The notes under the pieces: generated by a model
What the model was told of the DNA's origin: nothing
The model's input: only the letters and a program-made list of their open reading frames with translations
The model's database searches: none
Program-made: the position numbers and the translations under genes
DNA from: an uncultured Bacteroidales bacterium
Lineage (GTDB): Bacteria; Bacteroidota; Bacteroidia; Bacteroidales; UBA932
DNA: 64,000 bases
Reading direction: 5' to 3'
Assembly (NCBI GenBank): GCA_900318015.1
Contig: ONJB01000015.1
Span: forward strand, 33,661 to 97,660
Part shown: positions 42,900 to 50,469 of the stretch, one piece after another
Layout: the number at the start of each line of letters is the position of its first letter
Position numbering within the stretch: position 1 is the first letter of the stretch

Positions 42900-44159
42900 A
42901 TGCGAAAGCTGGTTGTCATCATGATGGCCCTGTCGGTTTCGGCAGGGCTTTGCGCACAGGTCAAGGTGGCGAAGCCGGAGGACCACGGGATGGACCCGGA
43001 GCGGCTTGCCCGGGTGGATGCGGTCATTGGCGAAGCCATCGGTGCCGGGGATATCCCGGGCGCTGTGTTGGCCGTTGTGAGGCGGAATGATATCGTGTAC
43101 CTGAAGGCCTACGGAAACAAGTCCGTCGTCCCGGAGGTCGTGCCCATGACGACCGATACGATGTTCGACCTTGCGTCCCTGAGCAAGTGCGTAGGAACCA
43201 CGCTCTCGTTCATGCAATTGATCGAGAGCGGCTCTGTGCGCCTGACCGATCCCGTGAAGCGCTACATCCCCGGTTTCAAACCGTGGAAGGATCCCGAAAC
43301 AGGGGAGGAGGTCGAAATCATCCTGCGGGACCTGCTGACGCATTCCTCCGGATTGTCCGCCTATTACGATGCCGACCTGTTCGTGGAACGCTTCGGGACG
43401 AATGAGCCCGATGCGCTGATGAACGTCATCGCCACCGAGGTGGAACGGCATTTCCGGCCGGGAAGCGACTTCCTGTACAGTTGCCTGAATTTCATTACGT
43501 TGCAGCATATCCTCGAGACTGTGAGGGGGGAGCGTCTCTGCGACTATGCCGAATCGCAAGTCTTCGCTCCGCTCGGCCTCAAACACACTTGCTATTTCCC
43601 GCTGCAGGAGGATCTTCGCACGCCGTCCCGGCATCTGGACCTGCTTCCCCTCGTTGCGCCGACTGAAGTGCAGAGCGATGGCTCGGTGCTGAAGGGCGCC
43701 GTCCACGACCCGCTCGCCCGGCTCGCGAACGGAGGCAACTCCGGCAACGCCGGTGTCTTCTCCGATGCCGTGGACCTTTCCCGGATCTGTATGATGATCA
43801 TGAACCAGGGAAGAGCCCTCCAGGACAAGAAACTCGGTTTTCCCGGGGAGGACACGCGCATCCTGAGCCGCGCCGCCGTCCGCCTGATGACCACCATCCC
43901 GCCGGAAAACGCTCCCCGCGTGGGCCGTGCCCTAGGTTGGGATGTAAAGAGTGAGCACAGTGGCCTCCGGGGCGACTTGTTCAACCCCGAAACCACCTTG
44001 ATGCACACGGGCTATACGGGCACATCCCTGGTCATCGACCTGGACACCCAAACCGCCATCGTCCTCCTTACCAACCGCGTACATCCCACCGACGACGGCT
44101 CTGTCTCCCGCCTCCGCGCCCTCGTCTCCAATATCGTTGCGGGTGCGATCCTGTATTGA
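42900..44159 (+). CDS. Secreted serine hydrolase, beta-lactamase/PBP class C family
   Basis: 419 residues with a signal peptide (MRKLVVIMMALSVSAGLCA). The SxxK motif is S93-LS-K96 in DLASLSKCVG, YSCLN supplies Tyr-x-Asn, and HTGYTGT replaces the KTG triad. Proteins of this type are mostly peptidases or esterases acting on peptidoglycan or small esters, not true beta-lactamases. It lies six bases after folD and so is probably read with the purine operon, without an obvious functional link. Confidence 0.85.
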   Translation: MRKLVVIMMALSVSAGLCAQVKVAKPEDHGMDPERLARVDAVIGEAIGAGDIPGAVLAVVRRNDIVYLKAYGNKSVVPEVVPMTTDTMFDLASLSKCVGTTLSFMQLIESGSVRLTDPVKRYIPGFKPWKDPETGEEVEIILRDLLTHSSGLSAYYDADLFVERFGTNEPDALMNVIATEVERHFRPGSDFLYSCLNFITLQHILETVRGERLCDYAESQVFAPLGLKHTCYFPLQEDLRTPSRHLDLLPLVAPTEVQSDGSVLKGAVHDPLARLANGGNSGNAGVFSDAVDLSRICMMIMNQGRALQDKKLGFPGEDTRILSRAAVRLMTTIPPENAPRVGRALGWDVKSEHSGLRGDLFNPETTLMHTGYTGTSLVIDLDTQTAIVLLTNRVHPTDDGSVSRLRALVSNIVAGAILY

Positions 44160-44166
44160 TCTGCAG

Positions 44167-44433
44167 ATGGGTAAAGCCTATCATACGAAGCACGACGCCA
44201 GGAAGGGTCTGGAGGACTTTGAATTGTCCCGGCATCCGAAGGGAACCAAGGCGAAGGGACTGCGGAAGGTACTCCGTACCAGGATGAAGAATGCCGCCGT
44301 CGCGTTTCCAAGGGATCGGTTCGGATGGGCGGAAGAGAAGAGTTCGCGGCTCCGGGGCGGGCGGCGGAATGTCCATAAAGCAGCTCGGCAGGAATCTCAG
44401 ATAGAGATCGCTGCCGAGCTAAATCAGGAATAA
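44167..44433 (+). CDS. Possible small basic hypothetical protein
   Basis: An 88-codon frame (begins MGKAYHTKHDARKGLEDFEL) starts seven bases after the serine hydrolase stop. It is rich in Lys and Arg, has no motif I recognise, and its last codons lie in the hairpin at 44382-44420. Codon use is less biased than in its neighbours. It may be a chance frame in the 286-base gap between convergent genes. Confidence 0.25.
   Translation: MGKAYHTKHDARKGLEDFELSRHPKGTKAKGLRKVLRTRMKNAAVAFPRDRFGWAEEKSSRLRGGRRNVHKAARQESQIEIAAELNQE
44382..44420. terminator. Long hairpin between convergent genes
   Basis: AGCTCGGCAG and CTGCCGAGCT form a perfect 10-bp stem enclosing a second 5-bp stem (ATCTC/GAGAT). There is no U-run on either side, but the position between two converging transcripts suggests a bidirectional transcript end or 3' stability structure. 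Confidence 0.5.
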
Positions 44434-44445
44434 GGAGGCGTCGTC

Positions 44446-45819
44446 CTATTTCTTGACGACGTACTTGTCGAAGAAATCGAGGAAATAGGGCCAGTTCGGG
44501 CCGGACTCGTGGCCGCCGTCGTGCTGACGGAAGGCCAGTTTGCCCTTGATGATGCCCACATTCGTGCCGGGATACAGGTCCGTGTCCATACCCTTTTCGC
44601 CCAGAAGCTCATAGACCGGCGTCGCCTTGACGGTGGCCATGAACATGCCGATGAGGTCTTGCCACTTGTCCGCATCCCAGGTGCCGCTGGAAATGAAGCA
44701 AGGGCGCGGGGCGCACAGGGCGATGAGTTCGTGCTGGTCCACGGGAAGGTCGTTCTCCGTCAGCGGATCAGCTCCATATTTGATGAAGTTGCCGCACATC
44801 CAGTGGTACTCGCCGGCATCGGCCAGGTTGCCCAGGCTTTCTCCACAATTGCGGCGCCAAGGGGAGGAACCGCCTTCACCGGCCGAGGCCACGAGGGCCG
44901 CCGCGAAACGCTCGTCGAACGCCATGGTCACCAGGGCGGCCTTTCCGTTGCGGGAAACGCCCTCGATGGCCACTTTCGTGGCGTCGAACTCACGCGTCGT
45001 CTCGAAGTAATCCACCAGCTTGGAAGCGCCCCAGGCCCAGGCGCGGAGCGCGCCCCAGTCCGTGGGCTTGCGGTAATCGCCCTTGTTGGTGAGGCCGACG
45101 ATGCCCTGGCGGAGTCCATGGCCGCCATCGGCCTGGATGCTGCCCGTGACGATGACCGCCGCGGCCCAGCCGCGCTCGACCACCTGCTGCTGCCAGGACT
45201 TGGCCCGCGGCCGGTTGTTGCCGCCGGGGAAGTTGAAGCTCATCCCGGCCGGCATGATGAAACCGAATTCCATGATGACGGGAACCGGGCCTTTCGCGGC
45301 TTCCGGCCAAGTGACCTGCGCCTGGATGCGCACCTCGATGGACGGGCAGGCGGAATTGTCCGCCACGCCGGCGAGGTCGCGCCGGATGCACGGAATGCCT
45401 TCCATGTCGACCTTTTCCTCTTTCACGACTTCCCACTTGATGGCGGGAACGTTCTCCGGAACACGGCCATAGACTTCGTCCTCGAAGACTTTCACCAGTT
45501 CCGGACGGCGCACTTTGCGCCATATCTTCGCATCCTTCACCTTGCGGCCGTCGAAAGTGACGAGCGGATCGGGATAGTAGATCCAGGGATTGGCCTTCAT
45601 CTCGTCATAGTTGGGGGCGCGGTTCGGGTCGTCCGTGTAGGCGTCGCGGCCGGGGCGCACGGACGTAAGGCCGAGCTGGCCGAGCATCTGCGCATGGTCC
45701 GCGTTCGTGAGCGCATTGAGGGAGTCCCGGTTCACCCGGGGCATGCCCGGGAACTGGGCCGATGCCTGGCCCTGCGCAAACAGCAGGGCGGCGGAAAGGA
45801 TCAGGACAAGTCTTTTCAT
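44446..45819 (-). CDS. Secreted glucuronoyl esterase-like protein (CE15)
   Basis: 457 residues with a signal peptide (MKRLVLILSAALLFAQGQASA). The CE15 nucleophile motif is GVSRNGKAAL with Ser289; SAGEGGSS supplies the likely acidic residue Glu314 and QHDGGHESGPNW the histidine (His433 or His437). CE15 enzymes cut the ester between lignin alcohols and the 4-O-methylglucuronic acid side chains of xylan. Substrate here is inferred from family only. It is divergent from a GH92 gene in a small glycan-degrading cluster. Confidence 0.88.
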   Translation of the reverse strand: MKRLVLILSAALLFAQGQASAQFPGMPRVNRDSLNALTNADHAQMLGQLGLTSVRPGRDAYTDDPNRAPNYDEMKANPWIYYPDPLVTFDGRKVKDAKIWRKVRRPELVKVFEDEVYGRVPENVPAIKWEVVKEEKVDMEGIPCIRRDLAGVADNSACPSIEVRIQAQVTWPEAAKGPVPVIMEFGFIMPAGMSFNFPGGNNRPRAKSWQQQVVERGWAAAVIVTGSIQADGGHGLRQGIVGLTNKGDYRKPTDWGALRAWAWGASKLVDYFETTREFDATKVAIEGVSRNGKAALVTMAFDERFAAALVASAGEGGSSPWRRNCGESLGNLADAGEYHWMCGNFIKYGADPLTENDLPVDQHELIALCAPRPCFISSGTWDADKWQDLIGMFMATVKATPVYELLGEKGMDTDLYPGTNVGIIKGKLAFRQHDGGHESGPNWPYFLDFFDKYVVKK

Positions 45820-45864
45820 GGGGTTTGCAGTGCCTTAATTTCCGCTAAGTTAAGATTTTTTGCG

Positions 45865-45872
45865 TAACTTTG
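45865..45872 (+). promoter_or_regulatory. -7 box for the GH92 operon
   Basis: TAACTTTG ends seven bases before the GH92 ATG, predicting a nearly leaderless mRNA. No clear upstream element. Confidence 0.5.
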
Positions 45873-45879
45873 AAACGGC

Positions 45880-48195
45880 ATGAAACGGATTCTGACATTA
45901 CTATGGGCGCTGGCCGGCATTTCGTCCGGCGTTTTTGCGCAGCATGCGCACTATGTGGACCCTTTGATCGGCACGGCCGGCATGGGACATACCTTCCCGG
46001 GCGCCTGCGTTCCTTTCGGGGGCGTGCAGCTATCGCCCGACACGGACATGATTCCGCACAACATCGATGGCAAATACCAGCCGCGCACGTATGAGTACTG
46101 CGCCGGGTACCAGTATGGCGACAGTACAATCGTGGGCTTCAGCCACACGCATTTCAGCGGCACCGGTCATTCCGACCTGGGCGACATCCTGCTCATGCCG
46201 GGAACGGGGGAGATCCAATTCGTCCCCGGAACGGCGGAGGACCCGGATTCCGGCTACCGGCAGCGCTTCAGCCATGATACCGAATCGGCGGGCGCCGGCC
46301 ATTATGAGGTCACCCTGGCGGATTCCGGCATCCAGGTGGAACTGACTGCCACCCAGCGCGTGGGCGTGCATCGATATACGTATCCGAAAGGGGAGGAGGG
46401 CCATCTGATCCTGGATTTGGACCATGGCATCTACAACTATGACGGCAAGACGCTGTGGGCGGAAGTCCGCGTGGTGAGTCCGACCCTCGTCACGGGGTAT
46501 CGGATCACGAACGGATGGGCCCGGACCAACTACACCTATTTCGCGATGGAGTTCTCGCGGCCAGTGTTGGAATATGGCTGGAAGGACAAGGCGCCCGTGG
46601 CCTACAACGGCGGCTACGGCAAGTTCCCCCAGTTCGTCGATTTCCCCGAAATGGCGGGCCGGAAGCTGGTGGCCTGGTTCCGGTTCGACACGACAGAAAG
46701 CCCGGAATTGACCGTCAAGGTCGCTCTTTCCGCGACGGGAACTACCGGAGCCCTGAAAAACCTGCAAGCCGAGGCGGAGGGGAAGTCCTTCGATGTCCTT
46801 CGCGCACTGGCGGAAGAAGCCTGGGAAAAGGAACTCGCCTGCATCGACATCGATGGCTCCGAGGCGGAGAAGACGATGTTCTACACCTCCCTGTACCATA
46901 CGATGATCAATCCGTCGGTGTATATGGACGTGGATGGCCTCTACCGGGGCCTGGACCATGAACTGCATCGGGCAGAGGGATTTACGAACTATACCGTGTT
47001 CTCGCTTTGGGACACGTACCGGGCGGAGCATCCGCTGCTGGCGCTGTTCAAGCCCCATCAGGCGGAGGACATGGTCGCCTCCATGCTCAAGCATTATGAG
47101 CAGAGTCCCCACCACATGCTTCCCATCTGGAGCCACATGGCCAACGAAAACTGGTGCATGACCGGCTACCACAGCGTCTCCGTCCTGTCCGATGCCATCG
47201 CCAAGGGTCTGAAGGTCAATGGAAAAGAAGCCCTGGAAGCGATGGTGTCCACCTCGTCGATTCCGTGGTACAGCGGGTTGGGGGAGTACATCCAGCTGGG
47301 CTATGTCCCGCTGGAAAAGACGTCCACCGCCGCCAGCAATACCCTGGAATATGCCTATGACGACTGGGCCATTGCCGCGGCTGCGGAAAGACTTGGTAAC
47401 GAAAAGGTGGCGGAAAGATACCGCGCCCGCGCCGGCTATTACAGGAACATCTTCGATTCCGCGCTGGGCCTTGCGCGGCCGCGGTATGCCGACGGTTCCT
47501 TCAAGGAGCCCTTCGACATCAAGCAGACGGTCGGTCAGGGCTTCATCGAAGGAAACTCGCTGAACTATTCCTTCCACGTGCCGCAGGACGTGCCCGGGCT
47601 GATGACGCTGATGGGCGGGGACAGGAAGTTCATAGCGAACCTGGATGAGCTTTTCGGAAGCGACCTCCCGGAGTATTGCTACGCCGACAACGAGGACATC
47701 ACGGCCGAGTGCCTCCTGGGCGGTTATGTCCATGGGAATGAACCCAGCCACCACATCCCGTACCTGTACGCCTGGACCTCCGAACCCTGGAAGACGCAAT
47801 ACTGGGTCCGGGAAATCGTGGACCGCTTCTACCGGCCCGAAATCCGCGGCCTGGGCGGAAACGACGACTGCGGCCAGATGAGCGCCTGGTACATCTTCAC
47901 CGTCCTCGGTTTCTACCCGGTATGCCCGGGCACCGACCAGTATGTGCTGGGTGCGCCGTGCATCCCGTATGCGAAAGTCACGCTGGATAACGGACGCGCC
48001 CTGGAGATGAAGGCGAAGAACCTGAGCGCCCGGAACCGCTATGTCAAGTCCGTGAAACTGAACGGGAAACCGGTCGACCGGCTTTTCCTCACGCACGGCG
48101 AGCTGCTGGAAGGCGGCACCCTGGAATTTGAAATGGCCCCAAAGCCGAACAAGCGGCGGGGCTTGGCTGGGGATACGAAACCCTATTCATTATGA
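45880..48195 (+). CDS. Secreted GH92 glycoside hydrolase (alpha-mannosidase-like)
   Basis: 771 residues with a signal peptide (cleaved near GVFAQHA). YVDPLIGTAGMGHTFPGACVPFG at the mature N terminus, FSHTHFSGTG, GNEPSHHIPYLY and GLGGNDDCGQMSAWYIFTVLGFYP are hallmark GH92 motifs; the family consists of calcium-dependent exo-alpha-mannosidases that trim N-glycans or yeast mannan. The last glutamate/aspartate motifs are present, so it should be active. It overlaps the following lipoprotein gene by ATGA. Confidence 0.9.
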   Translation: MKRILTLLWALAGISSGVFAQHAHYVDPLIGTAGMGHTFPGACVPFGGVQLSPDTDMIPHNIDGKYQPRTYEYCAGYQYGDSTIVGFSHTHFSGTGHSDLGDILLMPGTGEIQFVPGTAEDPDSGYRQRFSHDTESAGAGHYEVTLADSGIQVELTATQRVGVHRYTYPKGEEGHLILDLDHGIYNYDGKTLWAEVRVVSPTLVTGYRITNGWARTNYTYFAMEFSRPVLEYGWKDKAPVAYNGGYGKFPQFVDFPEMAGRKLVAWFRFDTTESPELTVKVALSATGTTGALKNLQAEAEGKSFDVLRALAEEAWEKELACIDIDGSEAEKTMFYTSLYHTMINPSVYMDVDGLYRGLDHELHRAEGFTNYTVFSLWDTYRAEHPLLALFKPHQAEDMVASMLKHYEQSPHHMLPIWSHMANENWCMTGYHSVSVLSDAIAKGLKVNGKEALEAMVSTSSIPWYSGLGEYIQLGYVPLEKTSTAASNTLEYAYDDWAIAAAAERLGNEKVAERYRARAGYYRNIFDSALGLARPRYADGSFKEPFDIKQTVGQGFIEGNSLNYSFHVPQDVPGLMTLMGGDRKFIANLDELFGSDLPEYCYADNEDITAECLLGGYVHGNEPSHHIPYLYAWTSEPWKTQYWVREIVDRFYRPEIRGLGGNDDCGQMSAWYIFTVLGFYPVCPGTDQYVLGAPCIPYAKVTLDNGRALEMKAKNLSARNRYVKSVKLNGKPVDRLFLTHGELLEGGTLEFEMAPKPNKRRGLAGDTKPYSL

Positions 48196-49361
48196 GAAGA
48201 ATCCTGTCTTTCGCAGCCGGCCTGCTGCTCCTGGCCGCCTGCCATGAGCCCGCTCCCAAGCCCGGATATATCGTCCAGGTTTCCCTCGGCGGCTGGCATT
48301 CGCCCGATTATACGGCGGAGCAGGTCATCGGGCGGATCCAGGAAGTGAACGGGCTGATTCCGGTCGAAAAGGTCATTATCGGATGGAGTCTGGACCCGGA
48401 TATCTACCGGCAGGTGGGGGAGTACCTGCATGCGAACGGAATCCGGATGCTTCTGTGGCTGCCGGTCTTCGCCGAGACGGAGGAAATGTGTGAGAATGTG
48501 CCGGCGGTGGACCTGGCGGGCGTGGTCCCGGCCAACTACGACCTCGCGGCCGGGGAAGGATTCCGTTTCAACTGCCCCACGCGTCCGGAGACGGCAGCGA
48601 ACGTGGTCGCCATCTATGACGACCATTTCCGGGACTGCGGCTTCGACGGCGTCTTCCTGGACCGGATCCGTACGCAATCCTTTGTAAGCGGTGTCAGCGG
48701 TGTCCTGAGCTGCGGCTGCCCGGTATGTAAGGAGCATTTCAAGGCGGAAGGGGTGGATTTGGATGCGGTGCAAGCGGCGTGGGAGGAAAAAGGCGATGCC
48801 TTCTTCTCGGTCACGGGTTATGACCCCCTCCACGGTTTTACCTTCGCGGATCCTTTGGCGGCGGCCTATTTCAAGGCCAAAGGCCATGTGGTCAGCCACG
48901 CGGTGGCCGCGGTAGCCGACCGGTTCCGTGAACGCGGGCTGGAAGTGGGCATGGACCTGTACGCGCCGTTCATGGCGCCTTTCGTGGGGCAGGATTATGC
49001 GATTCTCGCCCAGCACGCCGACTTCATCAAGCCGATGCTGTACCGCCAGACCTTCGCACCCGCAGGAATGGGTTTCGAGTATGACCTGCTGCGGAAGGCG
49101 GTTCCGGGCGCGGAAGGTTACCCGGAATTTGCCATGGATGTGGAGTTCCTGGATTCGCAGTTGGAGGCCATGGAACCGTATGCCTGCGGGAAATACCCCG
49201 GCATCGAGATCAATTACCGGAAAGGCGTGGTCCCCACCTCCCCCGAATACGTCACCGAATCCCTGGATGCCGTCATGGCGCACAAATATAACGGCGCCGT
49301 CCTTTCCTGGAATGTCATGGAGGCGCCGGATTCGCATATTTCCTGTTTAGGAACGCGCTGA
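48192..49361 (+). CDS. Lipoprotein with TIM-barrel glycosidase-like domain, unknown family
   Basis: 389 residues. The N terminus MRRILSFAAGLLLLAACHEP is a lipoprotein signal with Cys17 as the acylation site, so the mature protein sits on a membrane surface. The body reads like a (beta/alpha)8 glycosidase: RMLLWLPVFAETEE, GFDGVFLDRIRTQS with a conserved FDG..LD strand end, and DFIKPMLYRQTF. A cluster SCGCPVCKEHF with three cysteines follows the putative catalytic strand. I do not recognise a numbered GH family. Coupling to the GH92 gene suggests work on the same mannose-containing glycan. Its end overlaps the convergent regulator gene by 15 bases. Confidence 0.7.
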   Translation: MRRILSFAAGLLLLAACHEPAPKPGYIVQVSLGGWHSPDYTAEQVIGRIQEVNGLIPVEKVIIGWSLDPDIYRQVGEYLHANGIRMLLWLPVFAETEEMCENVPAVDLAGVVPANYDLAAGEGFRFNCPTRPETAANVVAIYDDHFRDCGFDGVFLDRIRTQSFVSGVSGVLSCGCPVCKEHFKAEGVDLDAVQAAWEEKGDAFFSVTGYDPLHGFTFADPLAAAYFKAKGHVVSHAVAAVADRFRERGLEVGMDLYAPFMAPFVGQDYAILAQHADFIKPMLYRQTFAPAGMGFEYDLLRKAVPGAEGYPEFAMDVEFLDSQLEAMEPYACGKYPGIEINYRKGVVPTSPEYVTESLDAVMAHKYNGAVLSWNVMEAPDSHISCLGTR

Positions 49362-49802
49362 TGGCGCGCTGAGTTTGTCGATGATATCGTCCAGCATCCG
49401 GAAGAGTTCCGGCGTGGTCTCGGGCGTGACGCTTTCACACAGGACGGAACTGCCCACAATGAAGGGTACCTCTGCCAGCTTGGTCTGAAGTTCCTTCCCT
49501 TTGTCTGTCAGGGAAACAATCATCTGACGGGCATCCTTTTCGCCTTTCCGGCGGACCAGGATGCCTTCTTTTTCCATGCGTTGGAGCAGGGGAGTGACCG
49601 TGTTCGTCTCCAGGAACAGTCGCTTGGCGATATCATTCACCGGCTGGGCGTCCTTCTCCCACAGGACCAGCAGCACGAGGTACTGCGGATAGGTCAATCC
49701 GTGCTCCGAGAGCAGCGGATGATAGGCCTGCGTGAGAAGGCGCGAAGCGGTGTAGAGCCGGAAACAGAGCTGGTTGTCCAGCTTGAATTCCTCTTGGATC
49801 AT
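49347..49802 (-). CDS. MarR family redox regulator, OhrR-like
   Basis: 151 residues. LDNQLCFRLYTASRLLTQAYHPLLSEHGLTYPQYLVLLVLWE is spelled out here only in part: the segment LDNQLCFRLY holds Cys13 at the position of the peroxide-sensing cysteine of OhrR, and LTYPQYLVLLVLWE is the conserved OhrR helix. The winged helix follows (RLFLETNTVTPLLQRMEKEG, recognition helix; RRKGEKDARQ, wing). Such repressors release DNA when organic hydroperoxides oxidise the Cys. The gene overlaps the peroxidase gene by four bases and probably autoregulates it. The ATG at 49802 is the only start giving the family N terminus. Confidence 0.85.
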   Translation of the reverse strand: MIQEEFKLDNQLCFRLYTASRLLTQAYHPLLSEHGLTYPQYLVLLVLWEKDAQPVNDIAKRLFLETNTVTPLLQRMEKEGILVRRKGEKDARQMIVSLTDKGKELQTKLAEVPFIVGSSVLCESVTPETTPELFRMLDDIIDKLSAPSARS

Positions 49803-50341
49803 AACATTCCCTGGAGGTCTTTCTCGATCTCTTCCGGCGTCGTGATGGGGGCGTAGCGCTTGATGACGGTGCCGTCCCGGTTCATCAGGAACTTGGTGAA
49901 GTTCCAAAGAATGTCGCTTTCTTTCTTCGCGGTTTTGCTGAGGCCCTTGAGCATTACCCGGGTCGCCTTGCCCTTGATGCCATTGTAAGCCTCGGTGGGA
50001 GCCTGGGCCTTCAGGTACTCGAAGATGGGTTCGGCATTCTCGCCGTTCACATCGGTCTTGGCCATCAGGGGGAAGGTGACCCCGTGGTTGATGCGGCAGA
50101 ACTCCGCGATCTCCTCATTGGAGCCGGGCTCCTGGCCGGCGAACTGGTCGCAGGGGAAGCCGACGATCACGAAACCTTGGTCCTTGTACTTCTGGTAGAG
50201 GGCCTCCAGGCCGTCATACTGCGGGGTGAAACCGCACTTGGAGGCGGTATTGACGATCATCAGCACTTTGCCTTCGAACTGCGCGAAGTCCACTTCGGCG
50301 CCCTTGTTGCTGCGGGTCTTGAAATCATAGATCTTTGCCAT
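49799..50341 (-). CDS. Glutathione peroxidase family protein (thiol peroxidase)
   Basis: 180 residues. NTASKCGFTPQY holds the peroxidatic cysteine, GFPCDQFAGQEP the conserved Gln region, and WNFTKFL the Trp/Asn of the catalytic tetrad. The selenocysteine of animal enzymes is a Cys here; bacterial members usually take electrons from thioredoxin. First gene of a two-gene unit with the OhrR-like regulator, so a defence against organic peroxides is likely. Confidence 0.92.
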   Translation of the reverse strand: MAKIYDFKTRSNKGAEVDFAQFEGKVLMIVNTASKCGFTPQYDGLEALYQKYKDQGFVIVGFPCDQFAGQEPGSNEEIAEFCRINHGVTFPLMAKTDVNGENAEPIFEYLKAQAPTEAYNGIKGKATRVMLKGLSKTAKKESDILWNFTKFLMNRDGTVIKRYAPITTPEEIEKDLQGML

Positions 50342-50366
50342 CTCTTTATCTTCTTATCGTTTATTT

Positions 50367-50418
50367 ATATCGTTCACGATGCAAATATACGACTTTCTTT
50401 TTATATCGCAAGCGATAT
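50367..50418 (-). promoter_or_regulatory. gpx promoter with two OhrR/MarR-type operators
   Basis: On the minus strand TATATTTG (50382-50389) is the -7 box. A perfect palindrome ATATCG-N4-CGATAT (50403-50418) covers the -33 position, and a second, weaker copy ATATCG-N4-CGAT (50367-50380) lies just downstream of the start of transcription. Two matching operators bracketing the promoter of the gene that precedes an OhrR-like regulator are a strong case for direct repression. Confidence 0.7.
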
Positions 50419-50433
50419 TTTGAAAAAAGTGAC

Positions 50434-50461
50434 AAAAAAAGCGTTCCGGGGGGGGGAACGC
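50434..50461 (-). terminator. Intrinsic terminator after the Na/Pi gene
   Basis: Minus strand: 7-bp stem GCGTTCC/GGAACGC with a loop of seven C (seven G on the plus strand), followed by seven U. It ends the transcript of the Na/Pi-PhoU gene. Confidence 0.85.
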
Positions 50462-50469
50462 ACTTACCA

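Noticed and set aside
42900-44159. True beta-lactamase resistance gene
   Set aside because: The SxxK and YxN motifs are those of class C-like serine hydrolases, but the KTG motif is HTG and the family is mostly esterase/peptidase; there is no evidence for antibiotic hydrolysis.
44167-44433. Small gene downstream of the serine hydrolase as a certain CDS
   Set aside because: No motif, weak codon bias and overlap with a hairpin; kept only as a low-confidence feature.
50448-50456. Run of nine G as a possible G-quadruplex
   Set aside because: It is a single G-run and forms the loop and inner stem of a normal intrinsic terminator.
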